The position numbers and the translations under genes were made by a program. DNA of 64,000 nt from Paraburkholderia bryophila (GTDB lineage: Bacteria > Pseudomonadota > Gammaproteobacteria > Burkholderiales > Burkholderiaceae): positions 248,001 through 312,000 of the forward strand of contig NZ_JACCAS010000001.1 of the NCBI RefSeq assembly GCF_013409255.1. The letters are read 5' to 3'. Shown here in pieces: positions 8,663-16,774 of the stretch; position 1 is the stretch's first letter, and every line of letters begins with the position of its first letter. The notes under the pieces were generated by a model that saw only the letters and a list, made by a program, of their open reading frames with translations, had not been told where the DNA came from and ran no database searches.

Positions 8663-10462
8663 TCAGCCGGCTTTGCGACCCGCCGCAAAACGCCGCCTGG
8701 CCGGCGTCGGCACGAGCCTTCTGAAGCGTTCCCGCTTGTGTTCTTCTTCGAAGTGGCTCAACGACGGCTTCACCAGGTCGCTGCGCGACACGATGCCGAT
8801 GAGGCGCAAAGTCTTGCCGTCGGCCACCACGGGCAGCCGTTCAAGTCCCTGCACGGCGAGCCGCGTGGCGACGAGTCGGCAGGTTTCGGACGGCAAGGCA
8901 AAGACCGGCGTGGTTTGAGCGAACACGTCGGCGAGTGTCGTTGCGCGAGCAAGCGCTTCATCGTCGCGACAGAAACGGTCGAGTGCCGCTCGGTCGGCCA
9001 CGCCGATCACCGCGCCGTCCCGTATGACCGGATAGGCGCGACGCAACTGCCCGGCGCCGAAATACGCGTTCAGTGCCGCGCCGACCGTCATGCTGGCATC
9101 GATCGAATCGACGGCGGCCGTCATGACTTCGTCGACGTAGTGACGTTCGAGCGGATCGACGCCGTACTCGCGATAGATGTGATAACCGCGCCGCGCGATT
9201 TTCTCCGTCATGATCGAACGGCGCATGACCACCGTCGAAAAACCATGCGCGATCAGCGTGGCCGTCAACAGCGGCAACAGCGCATTGCTGTCGTGGGTCA
9301 GGCCGAAAGCGAACACGATCGCCGTCAGCGGGGCACCGAGCGTTGCGCCCAGCGTGGCGGCCATGCAGACGAGCGGCCACAGCGCCGGCTGGTTGCCAGG
9401 CAGCCAGTGCGACAGCACCGTGCCGAGGCCGGCGCCGAGCATCAACAGCGGTGCGAGCACGCCGCCGGAGGTGCCGGAGCCGAGCGCGACGACCCACATC
9501 ACGGCCTTCACGGCGAGCAGCAGCAGCGCGATTTGCAACGCGATGTGCTGATGCAGCAGGTCGCCGATCACGTCGTAACCGACACCGAGCGCGCGCGGTT
9601 CGAGCCAGCCGCCGATACCGACGACGATCCCACCGAGCGCGGGCCACCACATCCAGTGAAGCGGCAGCTTGCCGAACAGATCTTCGGTCTTGTACAACGC
9701 AGCGGAAAGCCCGGACGCGAGCGCGCCCGACAGCAAGCCGGCAATCACGCAGGACAGCAGCGCCCAGCTATCCGGCGGGGTGGTTTCGAGCGGAAAGAGC
9801 GGGCCCGCACCGAAGCACAGCGCGCGAGCGAAACCGGCGACCGCGCAGGCGATCGCCACCGGCAGGAAACTACGCGGCCGCCACTCGAACAGCAACAGTT
9901 CGACCGCCAGCAGCACGGCCGCCACTGGCGTGCCGAACACGGCGGTCATGCCGGCGGCCGCACCGGCGACCAGCAGCGTCTTGCGCTCCGCCGCCGTGAC
10001 CTTCACGCATTGCGCGATCAGCGAGCCGAGTGCGCCGCCCGTCATGATGATCGGGCCTTCCGCGCCGAACGGGCCGCCGCTGCCGATCACGATGCCGGAC
10101 GACAGCGGCTTGAGCAGCGCCACTTTCGGCGACATGCGGCTTTTGCCGAACAGGATCGCTTCGATCGCCTCGGGAATCCCATGGCCGCGAATTTTCTCGG
10201 AACCGTAACGCGCGATCAGGCCGACGATCAGACCACCGATCACCGGCACGCCGATCACCCACAGACCGAGCGTATTCCCGGCCGGCGAGCGTTCGACGAA
10301 CGACAGCGTGCCGAAGAAGAACAGATTGGTGAACAGGCGAATCAGATTCAGCAGCACGTATGCCGCGAGCGTGCTGACCGCCCCGATGCACGCGGCTAAC
10401 GCAAAAATGCCGGGCAGCCGCGCGTTGGCTGAAAAATCGCGCTTGTGTGACGCTGTGCTCAT
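8663..10462 (-). CDS. ClC-family chloride channel/antiporter with C-terminal CBS domains
   Basis: This is a 599-residue integral membrane protein of the ClC family. The selectivity-filter segments are visible as RGHGIPEA (the usual GSGIP, with His for Ser), GPFGAEGP (the GxEGP motif, with the gating glutamate) and SGGVLAPLLMLG (the GxFxP region). About ten hydrophobic segments occupy residues 15-430. The last 150 residues carry two CBS-like domains that probably bind nucleotides (TAAVDSIDASMTVGAALNAY and RLVATRLAVQGLERLPVV). The start is two bases beyond the stop codon of the MarR gene, so the genes for HPP, MarR and ClC form one operon. Confidence 0.92.
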   Translation of the reverse strand: MSTASHKRDFSANARLPGIFALAACIGAVSTLAAYVLLNLIRLFTNLFFFGTLSFVERSPAGNTLGLWVIGVPVIGGLIVGLIARYGSEKIRGHGIPEAIEAILFGKSRMSPKVALLKPLSSGIVIGSGGPFGAEGPIIMTGGALGSLIAQCVKVTAAERKTLLVAGAAAGMTAVFGTPVAAVLLAVELLLFEWRPRSFLPVAIACAVAGFARALCFGAGPLFPLETTPPDSWALLSCVIAGLLSGALASGLSAALYKTEDLFGKLPLHWMWWPALGGIVVGIGGWLEPRALGVGYDVIGDLLHQHIALQIALLLLAVKAVMWVVALGSGTSGGVLAPLLMLGAGLGTVLSHWLPGNQPALWPLVCMAATLGATLGAPLTAIVFAFGLTHDSNALLPLLTATLIAHGFSTVVMRRSIMTEKIARRGYHIYREYGVDPLERHYVDEVMTAAVDSIDASMTVGAALNAYFGAGQLRRAYPVIRDGAVIGVADRAALDRFCRDDEALARATTLADVFAQTTPVFALPSETCRLVATRLAVQGLERLPVVADGKTLRLIGIVSRSDLVKPSLSHFEEEHKRERFRRLVPTPARRRFAAGRKAG

Positions 10463-10464
10463 GA

Positions 10465-10881
10465 TTACTCGTAGTCGATCTGTGGAACCTGGAACGCGCC
10501 CTGCAGCGATTTCAACTCCGCCCGGTGCAATTCCGCCAGTCGCGCCAGCACCCGTTCGCCGGCTTTCTCAAGATGCACTTCCACCTGGCGGCGATCGGTT
10601 TCGCTAACCTGGCGGCGCACCAGATTGAGCGCTTCGCAACGCGACACCAGCGCGACCACGCCGTGATGTTGCGACTGCAAGCGTTCGGCCAGTTCGCCGA
10701 CGCTCGCCCAGTCGCGCTCCGGATAACCCTTGATATGCAGCAGCAACAGATACTGCAGCGGCGTGATGCCTTCGCTCTGCGCCGCCTGTTCCGAGAAGTG
10801 TTCGAAACGCCGCATCTGGTAGCGAAACTCCGATAGTTGCTCGAAGTCGGTTTTTTTCAAGCCGTTAGTGCGTGCTTTCAT
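10465..10881 (-). CDS. MarR-family transcriptional regulator
   Basis: This 138-residue winged-helix protein has the MarR features. The dimer helix region is EFRYQMRRFEHFSEQAA, with GITPLQYLLLLHI following. The HTH is WASVGELAERLQSQHHGVVALVSRCEALNLV, and the wing reads RRQVSETDRRQVEVHLEKAG. The start at 10881 gives the normal family length, and the frame upstream of it does not look like protein. It overlaps the end of the HPP gene by 17 bases and sits 2 bases before the ClC gene. A palindrome upstream of the operon (11778-11798) could be its operator, giving autoregulation. Confidence 0.9.
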   Translation of the reverse strand: MKARTNGLKKTDFEQLSEFRYQMRRFEHFSEQAAQSEGITPLQYLLLLHIKGYPERDWASVGELAERLQSQHHGVVALVSRCEALNLVRRQVSETDRRQVEVHLEKAGERVLARLAELHRAELKSLQGAFQVPQIDYE

Positions 10882-11692
10882 GGCGTGTCTGCTGGTTTGA
10901 ATTCGTATCACGAGATGATGCAATGGCTCGCGCTGCGGGTCCGTGCACGCTTTGCATGCTTTGCGCGTTGCCGTTGAAACCGCGCGATATGGCCTGAAGT
11001 TCCACTTCATGCAGCAGCGCTTCGAGGTCGTCCGGATCGATGTCCAGCATTTCACTGCGACGCTTCAGCACCGCTTCGAAATCCGCGCGTGTAAAGCCGG
11101 CGCGCGGCGGCTCGCCCGTAACGTTGGCGTTGCCGGTCGCGGCGCGGCTCGGCCGGTGCGCGTGCGGGTAACGGTGGCCGGTTGCGGCGTGATAAACCAG
11201 CGCCGCCGCCAGCAGCGCGGCCGACTGGATCGCGATCGGCTCCAGCACGAAGCGGTAGCCCAGCGCATGAATGGCGGGGCCGCCCAGCACCGCTGTCAAC
11301 GCCACCGCGCCGGACGGCGGGTGAACGCAGCGCAGCGCGAACATGCCGCAGATCGACAGCGCGACGGCTAGCGCGGCGGCGAGCGTCGGGTCGCCGATCA
11401 GGTTGGCGCAGGTCACACCGATTGCGGCAGAAACGAGATTGCCGCCGATCAGCGACCAGGGCTGCGCCAGCGGGCTCGCGGGCACGGCGAACAGCAGCAC
11501 GGCGGAGGCGCCCATCGGCGCGACCAGCAACGGAATATTCGCCGCAGGCCCAAGCAGCAAACGCATGGAGCCGCTGGTGAACGCGATGCCGACGAGTGCG
11601 CCGAGGCAGGAACGCACGCGTTCCTGCCATCGCACGGAAACCGGTGCGGGGATAAAACTGGCCAGCCAGCGAAGTGCGACGGAATGGAACAC
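10865..11692 (-). CDS. HPP-family integral membrane protein
   Basis: This protein has several predicted membrane helices and the family signature HPPSGAVALTAVLGG. The conserved PMGASAVLLFAVPASPLAQPWSLIGGN segment is also present. The C-terminal third (after HRYPHAHRPSR) is hydrophilic and ends in a charged tail that resembles the tails of proteobacterial HPP proteins. The family is of poorly defined function and has been linked to nitrite transport in plants. I chose the GTG at 11692 (275 aa). A TTG at 11788 would extend the protein through the operator-like palindrome and adds non-conserved sequence. No clear ribosome-binding site decides the start. It is the first gene of the operon with marR and clc. 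Confidence 0.8.
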   Translation of the reverse strand: MFHSVALRWLASFIPAPVSVRWQERVRSCLGALVGIAFTSGSMRLLLGPAANIPLLVAPMGASAVLLFAVPASPLAQPWSLIGGNLVSAAIGVTCANLIGDPTLAAALAVALSICGMFALRCVHPPSGAVALTAVLGGPAIHALGYRFVLEPIAIQSAALLAAALVYHAATGHRYPHAHRPSRAATGNANVTGEPPRAGFTRADFEAVLKRRSEMLDIDPDDLEALLHEVELQAISRGFNGNAQSMQSVHGPAARAIASSRDTNSNQQTRHESTH

Positions 11693-11777
11693 GGTGTAGG
11701 GACGAGCGAGGTTGAAGACAATGCCGGCGCGAAATTGCCGGACAGAACCCGGCAACGCGAAGGCGCGGTGGCCGCAA

Positions 11778-11798
11778 TTATATGTCAATGTGATATAA
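11778..11798. promoter_or_regulatory. Palindromic operator, probably for the MarR protein
   Basis: The 21-bp sequence has arms TTATAT and ATATAA around a 9-bp centre and lies in an AT-rich patch upstream of the HPP-marR-clc operon. Symmetry extends outward as CAATT/AATTG with a one-base offset. MarR proteins typically bind AT-rich palindromes of this size overlapping their own promoter. The minus-strand sequence TTGACA within it could also be a -35 element. Binding by this MarR protein is inference. Confidence 0.5.
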
Positions 11799-11819
11799 AT
11801 TGCTGGCGGGCTTCAACCC

Positions 11820-13343
11820 CTACACACGCGACGACAGCGACACCTTGTTGCGCCCGCTTGCCTTGGCGTCGTAGAGCGCCTCGTCGGCGGCTTTGATTAC
11901 GGCGGTCACTTCGTCATCGCGCTGCGGTTCGCAACTGACCGCGCCGATACTCGCCGTCACGCGTCCGTACTCGCTGCCGGCGTGTTCGATCGCGCAATTG
12001 GAAATGGCGTTGCGAATCCGTTCCGCGATTTCCGTTGCGCCTTCCGCCGGCGTATCGGGCAACACGACGATGAATTCCTCGCCGCCGTAACGCGCGGCGG
12101 TATCCGCCGGTCGCCGGATGCTGTCGGTAATGCAGCGCGCCACCGCGGCTAGCGCATCGTCGCCGGCCTGGTGGCCGTAGGTATCGTTGTACGACTTGAA
12201 CCGGTCGATATCGACGAACAGCAGCGACACCATGCTGCGGGTGCGTTTTGCGCGGCGCCATTCCGTATCGAGAATCTCGCCGAGGCTGCGGCGATTGTTC
12301 AAACCCGTGAGGCCGTCGGTTCGCGCCAGCAGGCGCAATTCCGACTCCGCGCGCATGCGCCGTCGCAACTGGATGCCGAGCAGCGAGGTCAAGCCGATAA
12401 ACACCGAGCCGAACACGACCATCAGCGAACCGATTGTCAGCGCGCGGCGGCGCCAGTTCGCATAGATGTCACTTTCCGCGGCGGCGGCCATGATGATCAG
12501 CGGCGTATTGGGGAAATTGCTGAACCAGTAGAGGCGCCGCACCCCGTCGATCGACGCGGTATCTTCGAAGCTGCCTTCGTTGGCGGCCATGAAGTGGCGG
12601 AAGGTGCTGGCGTTGTGGATATCGCGGCCGATAACCTTGTGATCGTAAGGTTGGCGCATCACCATCACGCCGTTTTTGCCGATCAGCGACAGTGAACCGT
12701 GCGGCCCCAGCGAAAGCCCCGCGAACAGCGTGTGGAAATACTCGAGGTTGACCGCCAGCAGCACGATGCCGCCGAACGAGCCGTCCGGATTCGAAATGCG
12801 CCGGGTCAGCGCGATACTCGGCGACCCGCTTCTCAGCCGCGACTCGTAAGGATCGCTGACATACGTGCCGACGTTCGGATTGTCGCGGTGAACGATGAAG
12901 TATTTTCTGTCGGCGAAATTGCCTTGGCGCGGCACGTCGCTGCCGGAATCGATAACGATATTGCCCTTGGCATCGAGCACGAGGATCGAGCCCAGATATT
13001 TGGCACTGGCAGCCCGGTCGAACAACACCTCACGGCGCATTCTCGGCGACAGCGCCATGACCTCCGGGTCCTTGACGTTGTCGACCACGGCTTGCAGCGA
13101 GAGGTCGTAGAGCTCGAAATTGCGCTCTATGTCGCGTTCGGCGATCAGCGCGATATCGCGCAAGGTGTCGCGGGTGTGATCGAGCGTGTCCTGGCGGCTT
13201 TGGTAAAGCACGATTCCGCATAAACCGACCATTACGATCGCGATCACCGCGCCGCATGCCGCAACGAGCAGCGACGACGACGCGAATTTCCGTGTGACCA
13301 GCCCCCGGAAGTCCGCAACCAGATCGTTTTCCGTTTTTATCAT
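11820..13343 (-). CDS. Membrane diguanylate cyclase with periplasmic sensor (dCache-GGDEF)
   Basis: This 507-residue protein makes c-di-GMP. A first transmembrane helix lies near residues 22-45 and is followed by a periplasmic double-Cache-like sensor of about 260 residues (with RQGNFADRKYFIVHRDNP and SRRISNPDG-type segments). A second helix lies near 310-330, then the GGDEF domain. The active site reads RYGGEEF. The product-inhibition I-site RPAD is present five residues before it, so the enzyme should be active and feedback-inhibited. I chose the ATG at 13343, since the 28 codons upstream of it do not look like coding sequence. It is divergent from the sugar ABC importer. Confidence 0.92.
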   Translation of the reverse strand: MIKTENDLVADFRGLVTRKFASSSLLVAACGAVIAIVMVGLCGIVLYQSRQDTLDHTRDTLRDIALIAERDIERNFELYDLSLQAVVDNVKDPEVMALSPRMRREVLFDRAASAKYLGSILVLDAKGNIVIDSGSDVPRQGNFADRKYFIVHRDNPNVGTYVSDPYESRLRSGSPSIALTRRISNPDGSFGGIVLLAVNLEYFHTLFAGLSLGPHGSLSLIGKNGVMVMRQPYDHKVIGRDIHNASTFRHFMAANEGSFEDTASIDGVRRLYWFSNFPNTPLIIMAAAAESDIYANWRRRALTIGSLMVVFGSVFIGLTSLLGIQLRRRMRAESELRLLARTDGLTGLNNRRSLGEILDTEWRRAKRTRSMVSLLFVDIDRFKSYNDTYGHQAGDDALAAVARCITDSIRRPADTAARYGGEEFIVVLPDTPAEGATEIAERIRNAISNCAIEHAGSEYGRVTASIGAVSCEPQRDDEVTAVIKAADEALYDAKASGRNKVSLSSRV

Positions 13344-13718
13344 CTTTTTCGGACCACGCAAGCCCGGCTTTGGCGACGCCAGGGCGGTCGTCAGGAGGAC
13401 ACCGTGGCGGCAGCGTCCGCCGGGCATCCTGCTTCACTGATGCGGTGCCCATGGTATCAGGCTTAAACCGCCTGTTGCCGTTTGTTTCAGGCGGCCGTTG
13501 GCTAACGGTAAGCGTACTGATCAATCGTCTAACAGGTTCAGGGTATACATCGATTAAAGGGCAAAAGTTCGTGATATAGGATTTTCTTCGGGGTTGTCTG
13601 GCGCACGCGCATGCACACAGGTTTTGTGGGTGTGGTGGAGCCCGGCACCGGCGCTTTCCTGGCCAGCGCCGTCATGCACACAGCGAGTTATTCCATAACT
13701 GAACGACTGGAGACTGAC
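13344..13718. other. Divergent intergenic region with two hairpins
   Basis: This 375-bp region separates the diguanylate cyclase gene (leftward) from the ABC importer (rightward) and must hold both promoters. Two adjacent inverted repeats are visible: CCGCCTG/CAGGCGG at 13468-13474 and 13488-13494, and CCGTT/AACGG at 13495-13508. On the minus strand they would fall in the leader of the cyclase mRNA. I do not recognise a known riboswitch. No convincing gene is seen here. Confidence 0.4.
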
Positions 13719-14807
13719 ATGGCGGACGAACAGGAAGACAAGGACGACGTACAACACACACGCCGCGGACTGCTGCAAGGCGCGGGCCTCGGCGCGGCGC
13801 TGGCGCTGCTCGGCGGCGGCCTGGCGGCGACACAGGCGGCCCGGGCGGCGGAAGGCGGGCCGTTTCCGGACCACAAGCGCTGGAAGATCGTGTTCGTCAA
13901 CCACGTCACGACGAATCCGTTCTTCGTGCCGACGCAGTACGGCATTCAGGACGCCACGGCGTTGCTCGGCATGGACTATCAATGGACCGGCTCCGCGAAT
14001 GCGGATATCGCCGAGATGGTGAACGCGGTCAACGCGGCCATTGCCGGCAAGGCGGACGCGATCGCCGTGCCGATCGTCGATCCGAAAGCCTTCGACAAAC
14101 CGATCCAGGCCGCGCTCGACGCCGGCATTCCCGTGTTTGCCTATAACGCCGATGCGCCGCAGGGCACGTCCAATCCACGACTCGCGTACATCGGCCAGGA
14201 TCTGTATCTGTCCGGGTATCAGATGGGCGAGCGCATTGCGAGCCTGATCGATAGCGGCATGGTCGCGCTCTTCATCGCAACGCCGGGCCAACTAAACATT
14301 CAGCCGCGACTCGACGGCGCGGTCGCCGCGATCAAGAAGTCCGGCAAGAAGATCGACGTGCAGACCATCGCGACCGGCGCCACGGTCAACGAAGAACTCT
14401 CCAAGATCAAATCCTTCTATCTGGGACATCAGGACCTGAAAGGCATGTTCGCCGTCGACGCGGGCAGCACGCAAGGCGTGGCGGAAGTGATGAAGGCGTC
14501 GAACCTGCCGTCCAAGGGGGTGCATGGCGGCGGCTTCGATCTGTTGCCGCGCACGGTCGAGCTGATCCACGACGGCTTTCTCGACTTCACGATCGACCAG
14601 CAGCCGTACGTGCAAGGTTTCTATACCGTGGTGCAGGCATTCGTGTTTCTCGCCTCCGGCGGCCTGGTGGGGCCGGCGAACGTGAACACGGGGCTGAAAT
14701 TCGTCACCAAAGGCAGCGTCGATCCGTATCTGAGCACCTCGACGCGTTACGAAGGCAAGAGCACCAAGCCTCAGATCGTGCCGCATACGGGTGGGATCAA
14801 AGGGTGA
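13719..14807 (+). CDS. Sugar-type ABC transporter, periplasmic substrate-binding protein
   Basis: This 362-residue protein has an N-terminal twin-arginine-like signal (TRRGLLQGAGLGAALALLGGG, cleavage probably after AARAA). The mature part is a Peripla_BP_4 (ribose/xylose-type) binding protein, with KIVFVNHVTTNPFF, ADAIAVPIVDPKAFDKPI, VFAYNADAP and TIDQQPYVQGFYTV. The ATG at 13719 has a GGAGA ribosome-binding site; upstream codons in frame are not conserved-looking. The stop codon overlaps the GTG of the permease. The substrate cannot be told from sequence alone. The gene lies upstream of catBA, but a functional link is not shown. Confidence 0.92.
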   Translation: MADEQEDKDDVQHTRRGLLQGAGLGAALALLGGGLAATQAARAAEGGPFPDHKRWKIVFVNHVTTNPFFVPTQYGIQDATALLGMDYQWTGSANADIAEMVNAVNAAIAGKADAIAVPIVDPKAFDKPIQAALDAGIPVFAYNADAPQGTSNPRLAYIGQDLYLSGYQMGERIASLIDSGMVALFIATPGQLNIQPRLDGAVAAIKKSGKKIDVQTIATGATVNEELSKIKSFYLGHQDLKGMFAVDAGSTQGVAEVMKASNLPSKGVHGGGFDLLPRTVELIHDGFLDFTIDQQPYVQGFYTVVQAFVFLASGGLVGPANVNTGLKFVTKGSVDPYLSTSTRYEGKSTKPQIVPHTGGIKG

Positions 14808-15805
14808 CGTCTTCCGTGACGGACGCCTCGACCTCTCGCGAACGCCGGCGCTTCGGGTCGGGGCGCATCTGGCGTTCCAGCGAGATTCGCATTCTCGCGG
14901 TGGCGTTGATTCTGTGCGCCTATTTCGAAACCGCGAATCATGACTTCCTGCTGACGGGCGCGAGCCTGGAAAACCTGTCGCAGTTCATTGCGCCGGTCGC
15001 GCTCATTGCGTTCGGCGAAATCATGCTGATGATCGGCGGCGAGATCGATCTGTCCGCCGGCATGGTGTTCGCGTTCGCGCCGTTCATCATGCACTTCGCG
15101 ACCGAAGCCGGTCTGCCGGTGTGGGCCGCGTTGCTTGCCGGTTTGCTGGCGGCGTCGCTCGTGGGGCTGATCAACGGCGCGGTCACGGTGTATCTGCGTA
15201 TTCCTTCGTTTGTCACCACGCTCGGGACGCTCTTTTTCGTCAACGGTTTCACGCTGACGATCTCGCGCGGCACGCCGGTCTCGCCGCCGGACAATGCGAA
15301 TTTCGCGGCCTTCATGGGCGCGTGGGGTTACAGCGAAATCATCTGGACGGTCGCGATCGCGGCCATCATGCATGTGCTGTTGCGGCATACCCGCTGGGGT
15401 TTGCACACCATTGCGGGCGGCGCGAATCCGCTTGGCGCGAGCGAGGCCGGCATTCACGTTCGACGCCTGAAGCTCGGCAACTTCGTGATTGCGGCGGTGC
15501 TCGCGGGCTTCACGGGCATTCTCGAAGGCTTCCGGATTACCTCGATCGATCCGCAAGCGGGCGGCAACCAGATCATGTTCCTCGCGGTCGCCGCGGCGGT
15601 GATCGGCGGTACGCCATTGGCCGGCGGATCGGGCACGATCATCGGCGGTCTGATCGGCGCGGCGGTGCTGGGGATTCTCAACGATGGGTTCACGCTGATC
15701 GGCATCAACGCGTTCACGTTCAACATGATTCTCGGCGCCGCGATTCTCGCCGCGATGATCTTCAACATCCACGTGGTTCGGCTCGCCCGCAAGGGCGACT
15801 TGTGA
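14804..15805 (+). CDS. Sugar-type ABC transporter, permease (RbsC family)
   Basis: This 333-residue membrane protein belongs to the branched-chain/ribose-type permease family. It shows EIMLMIGGEIDLSAGMVFAF and LGTLFFVNGFTLTISRG. The characteristic cytoplasmic loop for the ATPase is GANPLGASEAGIHVRRLKLGNFV, and GGTPLAGGSGTIIGGLIGAAVLGILNDG follows. The GTG start overlaps the stop codon of the binding-protein gene (GTGA), and the stop codon overlaps the ATG of the ATPase gene, so the three genes are one coupled operon. Confidence 0.93.
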   Translation: MTSSVTDASTSRERRRFGSGRIWRSSEIRILAVALILCAYFETANHDFLLTGASLENLSQFIAPVALIAFGEIMLMIGGEIDLSAGMVFAFAPFIMHFATEAGLPVWAALLAGLLAASLVGLINGAVTVYLRIPSFVTTLGTLFFVNGFTLTISRGTPVSPPDNANFAAFMGAWGYSEIIWTVAIAAIMHVLLRHTRWGLHTIAGGANPLGASEAGIHVRRLKLGNFVIAAVLAGFTGILEGFRITSIDPQAGGNQIMFLAVAAAVIGGTPLAGGSGTIIGGLIGAAVLGILNDGFTLIGINAFTFNMILGAAILAAMIFNIHVVRLARKGDL

Positions 15806-16587
15806 TGGCGACGCTACCGGAAGTGCTACCCGAAGCGCTGCGCGGTGAAGATATCGTCAAGCGTTTCGGCGCGGTCACCGCGCTCGACGGCGTGGGTCTG
15901 ACGCTCAGGCAGGGCGAAATACTCGGCGTGCTGGGCGACAACGGCGCGGGCAAGTCGACCCTGATCAAGATTCTGACCGGCTTTCATCAGCAGACCAGCG
16001 GCAAGCTCTTCGTGCATGGCGAGGAAACGCTGCTTCGCTCGGTCGATCACGCGCGCTCGCTGGGCATTGAATGCGTGTATCAGGACCTGGCGCTGGCGAA
16101 CTCGCTGAGTATCTATCACAACATGTTCCTGAATCGCGAGATCATCCGCCGGGGTCCGTTCCGGCTGTTGAACAATCGCGCAATGCGCGCTCGCGCCGCC
16201 GAGTGTCTCGACGAGATCGGCGTGCACGTGCCTTCGGTGGATCTGCCGGTCGAGCAGTTGTCGGGTGGGCAGCGCCAGGCGATCGCGGTGGCGCGCGCGG
16301 TCAATTCCAACGCCAGGATTCTGCTGCTCGACGAACCGCTCGCGGCCATGGGCGCTCGCGAGGCCGGGCTGATTATCGACCTGATTTTACGGTTGAAAGA
16401 GAAGGGCGGCCTCTCCATCGTCATGATCATGCACAACTACGCGCAGACGCTCGATATCGCCGATCGCGTGATGCTGATGCAGCGCGGCCGCGTGACCTAT
16501 CAGCGGGAAGCGGCCAGTACCTCGGTGGCGGAACTGATGGAGATCGTGCGGCGCGAGTATCGGGAAATGCGCAGCGCCGCGCAGTGA
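15805..16587 (+). CDS. Sugar-type ABC transporter, ATPase
   Basis: This 260-residue protein has one ABC domain, so it is about half the size of RbsA-type double ATPases and resembles the FrcA type. The Walker A is GDNGAGKST (residues about 45-53), the signature is LSGGQRQ, and Walker B is ILLLDEPLAAMG. The H-loop is MIMHNYAQ. The protein would act as a homodimer with the RbsC-like permease. The ATG overlaps the permease stop codon (TGATG). The gene ends the importer operon; a perfect palindrome and catB follow. Confidence 0.93.
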   Translation: MATLPEVLPEALRGEDIVKRFGAVTALDGVGLTLRQGEILGVLGDNGAGKSTLIKILTGFHQQTSGKLFVHGEETLLRSVDHARSLGIECVYQDLALANSLSIYHNMFLNREIIRRGPFRLLNNRAMRARAAECLDEIGVHVPSVDLPVEQLSGGQRQAIAVARAVNSNARILLLDEPLAAMGAREAGLIIDLILRLKEKGGLSIVMIMHNYAQTLDIADRVMLMQRGRVTYQREAASTSVAELMEIVRREYREMRSAAQ

Positions 16588-16655
16588 TCCCGGCTGTTTT
16601 GTTACGCCATCGCAGCGTGATTCCGCTTGAACCTACAGCTCCCTGAATGCTTCGC

Positions 16656-16680
16656 CTTCCATACCGCCAAGGTATGGAAG
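16656..16680. promoter_or_regulatory. CatM/BenM-type operator (ATAC-N7-GTAT) upstream of catB
   Basis: A perfect inverted repeat, CTTCCATACC and GGTATGGAAG, with a 5-bp spacer lies 94 bp before the catB start. Its core ATAC-CGCCAAG-GTAT (16661-16675) matches the published consensus for the muconate-responsive LysR proteins CatM and BenM, and it contains the T-N11-A core of LysR boxes. It is probably the high-affinity recognition site that controls catBA. As RNA it would form a 10-bp hairpin, but no U-tract follows, so a terminator role is less likely. Confidence 0.65.
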
Positions 16681-16740
16681 TAGTCGTAATCGGTGTTGGA
16701 CGACTTCACGAGTTTGTTTCTACCATGGTGTCCTCAGTCG

Positions 16741-16766
16741 CGCAGTTCAGGAGCGCAGTTCAGGAG
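16741..16766 (+). repeat. Tandem 13-bp duplication carrying the catB ribosome-binding site
   Basis: The 13-bp unit CGCAGTTCAGGAG occurs twice without a gap, directly before catB. Each unit holds an AGGAG Shine-Dalgarno core. The second is extended to AGGAGG and is well spaced from the ATG at 16775; the first is 13 bases further upstream. Confidence 0.8.
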
Positions 16767-16774
16767 GGCATCGC

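Noticed and set aside
8657..10399. 580-residue plus-strand frame opposite the ClC gene
   Set aside because: It is the antisense shadow of a well-supported ClC gene and has no protein family features.
10865..11788. TTG start at 11788 for the HPP protein
   Set aside because: It would begin inside the AT-rich palindrome and adds 32 residues that do not resemble the family; the GTG at 11692 fits better, although no ribosome-binding site decides it.
16656..16680. Intrinsic terminator for the ABC operon
   Set aside because: The hairpin lacks a U-tract and its core is an exact ATAC-N7-GTAT operator; a regulatory role is better supported.
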